DNA of 64,000 nucleotides from assembly GCF_011392115.1 (NCBI RefSeq), contig NZ_JAAJBT010000002.1, positions 124,001 to 188,000 of the forward strand, written 5' to 3'. Each line of letters opens with the position of its first letter. Position 1 is the stretch's first letter. Below, in pieces: positions 61,327-64,000 of the stretch. Made by a program: the position numbers and the translations under genes. The DNA is from Flavobacterium difficile (GTDB lineage Bacteria; Bacteroidota; Bacteroidia; Flavobacteriales; Flavobacteriaceae). The notes beneath the pieces were generated by a model, which worked only from the letters and a program-made list of their open reading frames with translations, did not search any database and was not told where the DNA came from.

Positions 61327-61739
61327 TTATTTTTTATCTTTTTGACTTTTTTGATTTTGATTATCTTGTTTTTCTAAATTTTTTAAATACTTAATATAGT
61401 TTCCAAGTTGCTTAGAAATTTCTAAAACATTATTTCTATAGTCATAAAAATTATCGTTATTAGTATATTCTAATAGCTGTAAAAAGTTAAACATGTTTCT
61501 ACATTCTCCAGCAGAACCTTTTGAAATATATAAGAATCTTATTAATTCCTTTTTTGTTTCACGTTCAAATCTTCAGCTATATTGTTAGAGATTGATAAAG
61601 CCGCTCTTTGCAACTGGTCTTTCAAACCATAATCTTTAGCAATTTTTTCATTTGATAAGGTCAATTTATAAACTTTTACTCCAAATTGTAAAGCTTTTTG
61701 ATAAACTTCCATTTCCACAAATGAATTATATTTTGCCAT
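61327..61739 (-). pseudogene. Frameshifted four-helix-bundle protein (S23 family)
   Basis: The first frame starts at 61739 and gives A-L-S-I-S-N-N-I-A-E, then runs off into D-L-N-V and a stop near 61542. In the -1 frame the family's next residues continue exactly: F-E-R-E-T-K-K-E-L-I-R-F-L-Y-I-S-K-G-S-A-G-E, through N-M-F-N-F-L-Q-L-L-E-Y to a stop at 61327-61329. Loss of one G near 61571 (GAAGGATTT becoming GAAGATTT) explains it. The family normally reads N-I-A-E-G-F-E-R. It lies inside the suf operon between the sufA-like gene and sufB. It is either a pseudogene or, less likely, a sequencing error. Confidence 0.85.
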
Positions 61740-61777
61740 ATTTTAGATTATTTTTATTTTTTGCTTTTTTCGATTCT

Positions 61778-62107
61778 TTATAACGAAAAACTTTCCCCAC
61801 ATCCACAAGTTCTTTGTGCATTTGGATTATTAAATACAAATCCTTTTCCGTTTAAACCACCAGAATATTCTAAAATAGTTCCTGCTAAATACAAAAATGA
61901 TTTTTTTTCAACGGCAATTTTTACATTATTATCTTCAAAAACTTTATCGTTTTCCCCAATTTCTTTATCAAACTTCAATTCATAAGATAAACCAGAACAA
62001 CCGCCGCTTTTCACACCTACACGAACGAAATCGTTTACAGCATCAAAGCCGTCTTCAGTCATCATCGTTACAATTTTTTTACTTGCTGATTCTGATACTT
62101 TTATCAT
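61778..62107 (-). CDS. A-type Fe-S carrier (HesB/IscA/SufA family)
   Basis: The 109-residue protein is a HesB-family A-type carrier. The three cluster-binding Cys are present: one in S-G-G-C-S-G-L and two in R-T-C-G-C-G-E at the C-terminus. It accepts or delivers Fe-S clusters in the cytoplasm. It is the first gene of the suf operon, with a good promoter 40 bases upstream of its start. SufA is likely from context, though ErpA cannot be excluded by sequence alone. Confidence 0.93.
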   Translation of the reverse strand: MIKVSESASKKIVTMMTEDGFDAVNDFVRVGVKSGGCSGLSYELKFDKEIGENDKVFEDNNVKIAVEKKSFLYLAGTILEYSGGLNGKGFVFNNPNAQRTCGCGESFSL

Positions 62108-62147
62108 AACTTGATTATTTTTATTTTAAATCTGTCTAAATTATCTG

Positions 62148-62177
62148 CAAAGATAAACCATAAAATCCTTTTTACAA
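62148..62177 (-). promoter_or_regulatory. Promoter of the suf operon
   Basis: Read leftward there is a TTG at 62177-62175, 19 bases, then TATCTTTG at 62155-62148. This is a near-ideal Bacteroidota promoter 40 bases before the first suf gene. Confidence 0.75.
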
Positions 62178-62259
62178 GGTTTGATAACATTTTTATAACT
62201 TATATGTTTATAGTTTTCGTTTATTGATTTTTTTGTAATTTGGCTAAAAATTTAATGCC

Positions 62260-63117
62260 ATGAAATTATATGCTTTAGAAGCTGGAAATTTTAAATTAGA
62301 CGGAGGCGCTATGTTCGGCGTTGTGCCCAAAACAATTTGGAATAAAACCAATCCTGCAGATGAAAATAATCTTATCGATATTGCTGCAAGATGTTTGTTA
62401 ATTGAAGAAGGAAATAAACTTATTCTTATTGATAATGGAATGGGGGACAAACAATCTGATAAATTTTTTGGATATTATTCACTTTGGGGCGATGCAAGTT
62501 TAGATAAATCATTAGCAAAATACGGATTTCATAAAGACGATATCACAGATGTATTTATGACGCATTTACATTTTGACCATTGTGGTGGTTCTGTAGTTTG
62601 GAATAAAGATAAAACTGGGTATGAAGTTGCGTTTAAAAACGCTAATTTTTGGACAAATGAAAACCACTGGGATTGGGCTACAAAACCTAATGCTCGTGAA
62701 AAAGCTTCTTTTTTAGTGGAAAACATACTACCTATGCAGGAAAGTGGACAATTAAAGTTCATTAACCGACCCAATTCAGATTTTTTAACAACTTCCGAAT
62801 TGGGTTTTGGTATATTTTTTGCTGATGGTCATACCGAAAAACAAATGTTACCTCATATCAATTACAAAGGAAAAACAATTGTTTTTTGTGCAGATTTATT
62901 AGCTACTGCCGGTCATATTCCAATTCCATATGTAATGGGGTATGATACGCGTCCGCTCTTAACTTTAGATGAAAAAGCAAAGTTCTTGAATGCTGCTGCA
63001 GATAACAACTATTATTTATTTTTAGAGCATGACGCCCACAATCAAATCATTACAGTGGAACGAACTGAAAAAGGTGTTCGATTGAAAGAAGTCTTTACTT
63101 GTGAAGAGATTTTTTAA
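62260..63117 (+). CDS. MBL-fold metallo-hydrolase
   Basis: The 285-residue protein has the metallo-beta-lactamase fold. The zinc motif is H-L-H-F-D-H (M-T-H-L-H-F-D-H-C-G-G near residue 103), with a later G-H-T-E block (A-D-G-H-T-E), F-C-A-D-L-L and the C-terminal L-E-H-D-A-H. The N-terminal strand carries I-L-I-D-N-G-M-G-D-K. The family covers quorum-quenching lactonases and many others, so the substrate is open. It has no signal peptide. It is divergent from the suf operon and followed by a peptidase gene. Confidence 0.9.
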   Translation: MKLYALEAGNFKLDGGAMFGVVPKTIWNKTNPADENNLIDIAARCLLIEEGNKLILIDNGMGDKQSDKFFGYYSLWGDASLDKSLAKYGFHKDDITDVFMTHLHFDHCGGSVVWNKDKTGYEVAFKNANFWTNENHWDWATKPNAREKASFLVENILPMQESGQLKFINRPNSDFLTTSELGFGIFFADGHTEKQMLPHINYKGKTIVFCADLLATAGHIPIPYVMGYDTRPLLTLDEKAKFLNAAADNNYYLFLEHDAHNQIITVERTEKGVRLKEVFTCEEIF

Positions 63118-63164
63118 ATGATTGGTAATTAAAATACTTATAAAAACCCAAATAAAATAATAAT

Positions 63165-64000
63165 ATGAAATTGATTTATAGACCTTTACATTTAGTTTAT
63201 GCTTTATCTATCACATTAGTAGGATGTGGTTCCGCTTCAAAAATGGTATCGGTTCCTGTTGAAAATATCGATAGAATGCCCTTAAAAACAACACCTTTAT
63301 CTGAAAAAGATTTAAAACGTTGGAGCCATTTAGATTTAGTTAAAGATACAATACCAGGAATGAGTGTAGACAAAGCCTATGCAGAATTGTTAAAAGGCAA
63401 AAAACCTACAAAAGTTATTGTTGGAATTGTAGATTCCGGAATTGATATCAATCACGAAGATTTGAAAGCTGTAATTTGGACCAATCCGAAAGAAATTCCT
63501 GGTAATAAAATCGACGATGATAAAAACGGATATGTTGATGATATCAATGGCTGGAATTTTTTGGGTGATGCTGTTCATGAACAATTAGAATTGACTCGAA
63601 TTGTAAAAAAAGGGCCAAACACGCCTGATTATGATAAAGCAAAAGCAGAATTAGAAAACAAGATTAAAGGCTTACAAGATGATAAGCAGTATTTAGACAT
63701 GATTTTAAATGCAGAAAAAGCAATTAAAGCGCATTTGAAAAAAGACAATTTTACTCTTGAAGAAGTTAAGAAAATTCAAACTACTGATCAAAGTTTGTTA
63801 CAAGCAAAAGCTATGTTTTCTCAAATTTTAACAGGTACTCCTAAAGCAGAATTCGACAAACAAATGGTAGAATATAATGACTATGTTTACGGACAATTAA
63901 ACTATAATTTGAATGTTAATTTTGAGGGTAGAAAAGTAGTTGGTGACAATCCAAATGATATTACCGATAAAAAATATGGTAATAATAATGTGGTAGGACC
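63165..64000 (+). CDS. Subtilisin-family (S8) serine peptidase, lipoprotein, 3' end outside window
   Basis: The frame starts at an ATG at 63165 and stays open to the window end. A lipoprotein signal peptide is clear (L-V-G-C, acceptor Cys21). The catalytic Asp of the S8 triad lies in I-V-D-S-G-I-D-I-N-H-E-D-L; the His and Ser regions would follow, but His is not yet reached because a long lysine-rich insertion (about 150-260) comes first. Such insertions are common in Bacteroidota S8 lipoproteins. It is probably anchored in the outer membrane or periplasm. The gene lies 47 bases after the MBL-fold hydrolase. Confidence 0.9.
   Translation, partial: MKLIYRPLHLVYALSITLVGCGSASKMVSVPVENIDRMPLKTTPLSEKDLKRWSHLDLVKDTIPGMSVDKAYAELLKGKKPTKVIVGIVDSGIDINHEDLKAVIWTNPKEIPGNKIDDDKNGYVDDINGWNFLGDAVHEQLELTRIVKKGPNTPDYDKAKAELENKIKGLQDDKQYLDMILNAEKAIKAHLKKDNFTLEEVKKIQTTDQSLLQAKAMFSQILTGTPKAEFDKQMVEYNDYVYGQLNYNLNVNFEGRKVVGDNPNDITDKKYGNNNVVG

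Noticed and set aside
61542..61580. Programmed -1 frameshift at the A-rich run of the four-helix-bundle gene
   Set aside because: The conserved residues G-F-E-R-E-T lie before the A run in the -1 frame, so a slip there would not restore them; a one-base deletion explains the data better.

Overview
The window comes from an AT-rich member of the Bacteroidota, most likely a Flavobacterium-like member of the Flavobacteriaceae. The evidence is direct: a gliding-motility gene (gldI), C-terminal type IX secretion sorting domains of both type A (37254..38618) and type B (20659..22650), a SusC/SusD pair, many Cys-anchored lipoproteins, a menaquinone pathway cluster, and promoter boxes of the TAnnTTTG type used by the Bacteroidota housekeeping sigma factor. 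No rRNA, tRNA, CRISPR array, transposase or phage gene was seen. The window opens inside an ABC-transporter ATPase gene and closes inside a subtilisin-family lipoprotein peptidase gene.

Layout. 1-8.1 kb: an ABC/FtsX exporter pair, DUF4494, two beta-lactamase-fold serine hydrolases, mazG, DUF5606, peptide deformylase and a PH-domain membrane protein. 8.2-14.1 kb: a loose menaquinone cluster (menB, menA, menC) interleaved with a beta-barrel protein, a small membrane protein, a UPF0173 hydrolase and a TPR protein. 14.3-22.7 kb: CIA30, SRPBCC, ruvX, a GldH-like lipoprotein, then a leftward run of a type B secreted protein, crcB, a DHH phosphoesterase, gldI and two cyclophilin-FKBP fusion isomerases. 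22.7-30 kb: an ABC-2 exporter, small DUF genes, and a leftward stress-type group (GlcG/HbpS, OsmC, alcohol dehydrogenase, PEBP) next to an AraC regulator. 30.3-36.9 kb: uvrB and uvrA with a four-helix-bundle gene and a PagL-like outer-membrane gene between them.

The accessory highlight is 37.2-52.7 kb, a polysaccharide utilisation locus: a secreted binding protein, a one-protein sensor/regulator (propeller, Y_Y_Y, membrane span, LuxR-type HTH), SusC, SusD, a SusE-position lipoprotein with two tandem binding modules, a lipoprotein GH16, a lipoprotein GH3 and a second GH16. The enzyme set (two GH16 of the ExDxxE type plus GH3) points to a beta-1,3-glucan such as laminarin; this is inference. 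The proteins reuse two non-catalytic modules, and a CTATACA/TGTATAG heptamer recurs in the three intergenic regions around the regulator, making it a candidate operator.

52.8-64 kb: an ECF-type sigma factor followed by a 47-residue basic microprotein, nth (without the usual Fe-S cysteines), bcp, an MBOAT/SGNH acetylation pair, and a leftward suf operon (sufA-like, a frameshifted four-helix-bundle pseudogene, sufB, sufC, sufD), then a metallo-beta-lactamase-fold hydrolase and the partial peptidase.

Intergenic spaces carry two copies of a structured repeat (4.4 and 30.1 kb) and several unrelated families of degenerate short-period repeats. All family calls come from reading the protein sequence; no database search was run.
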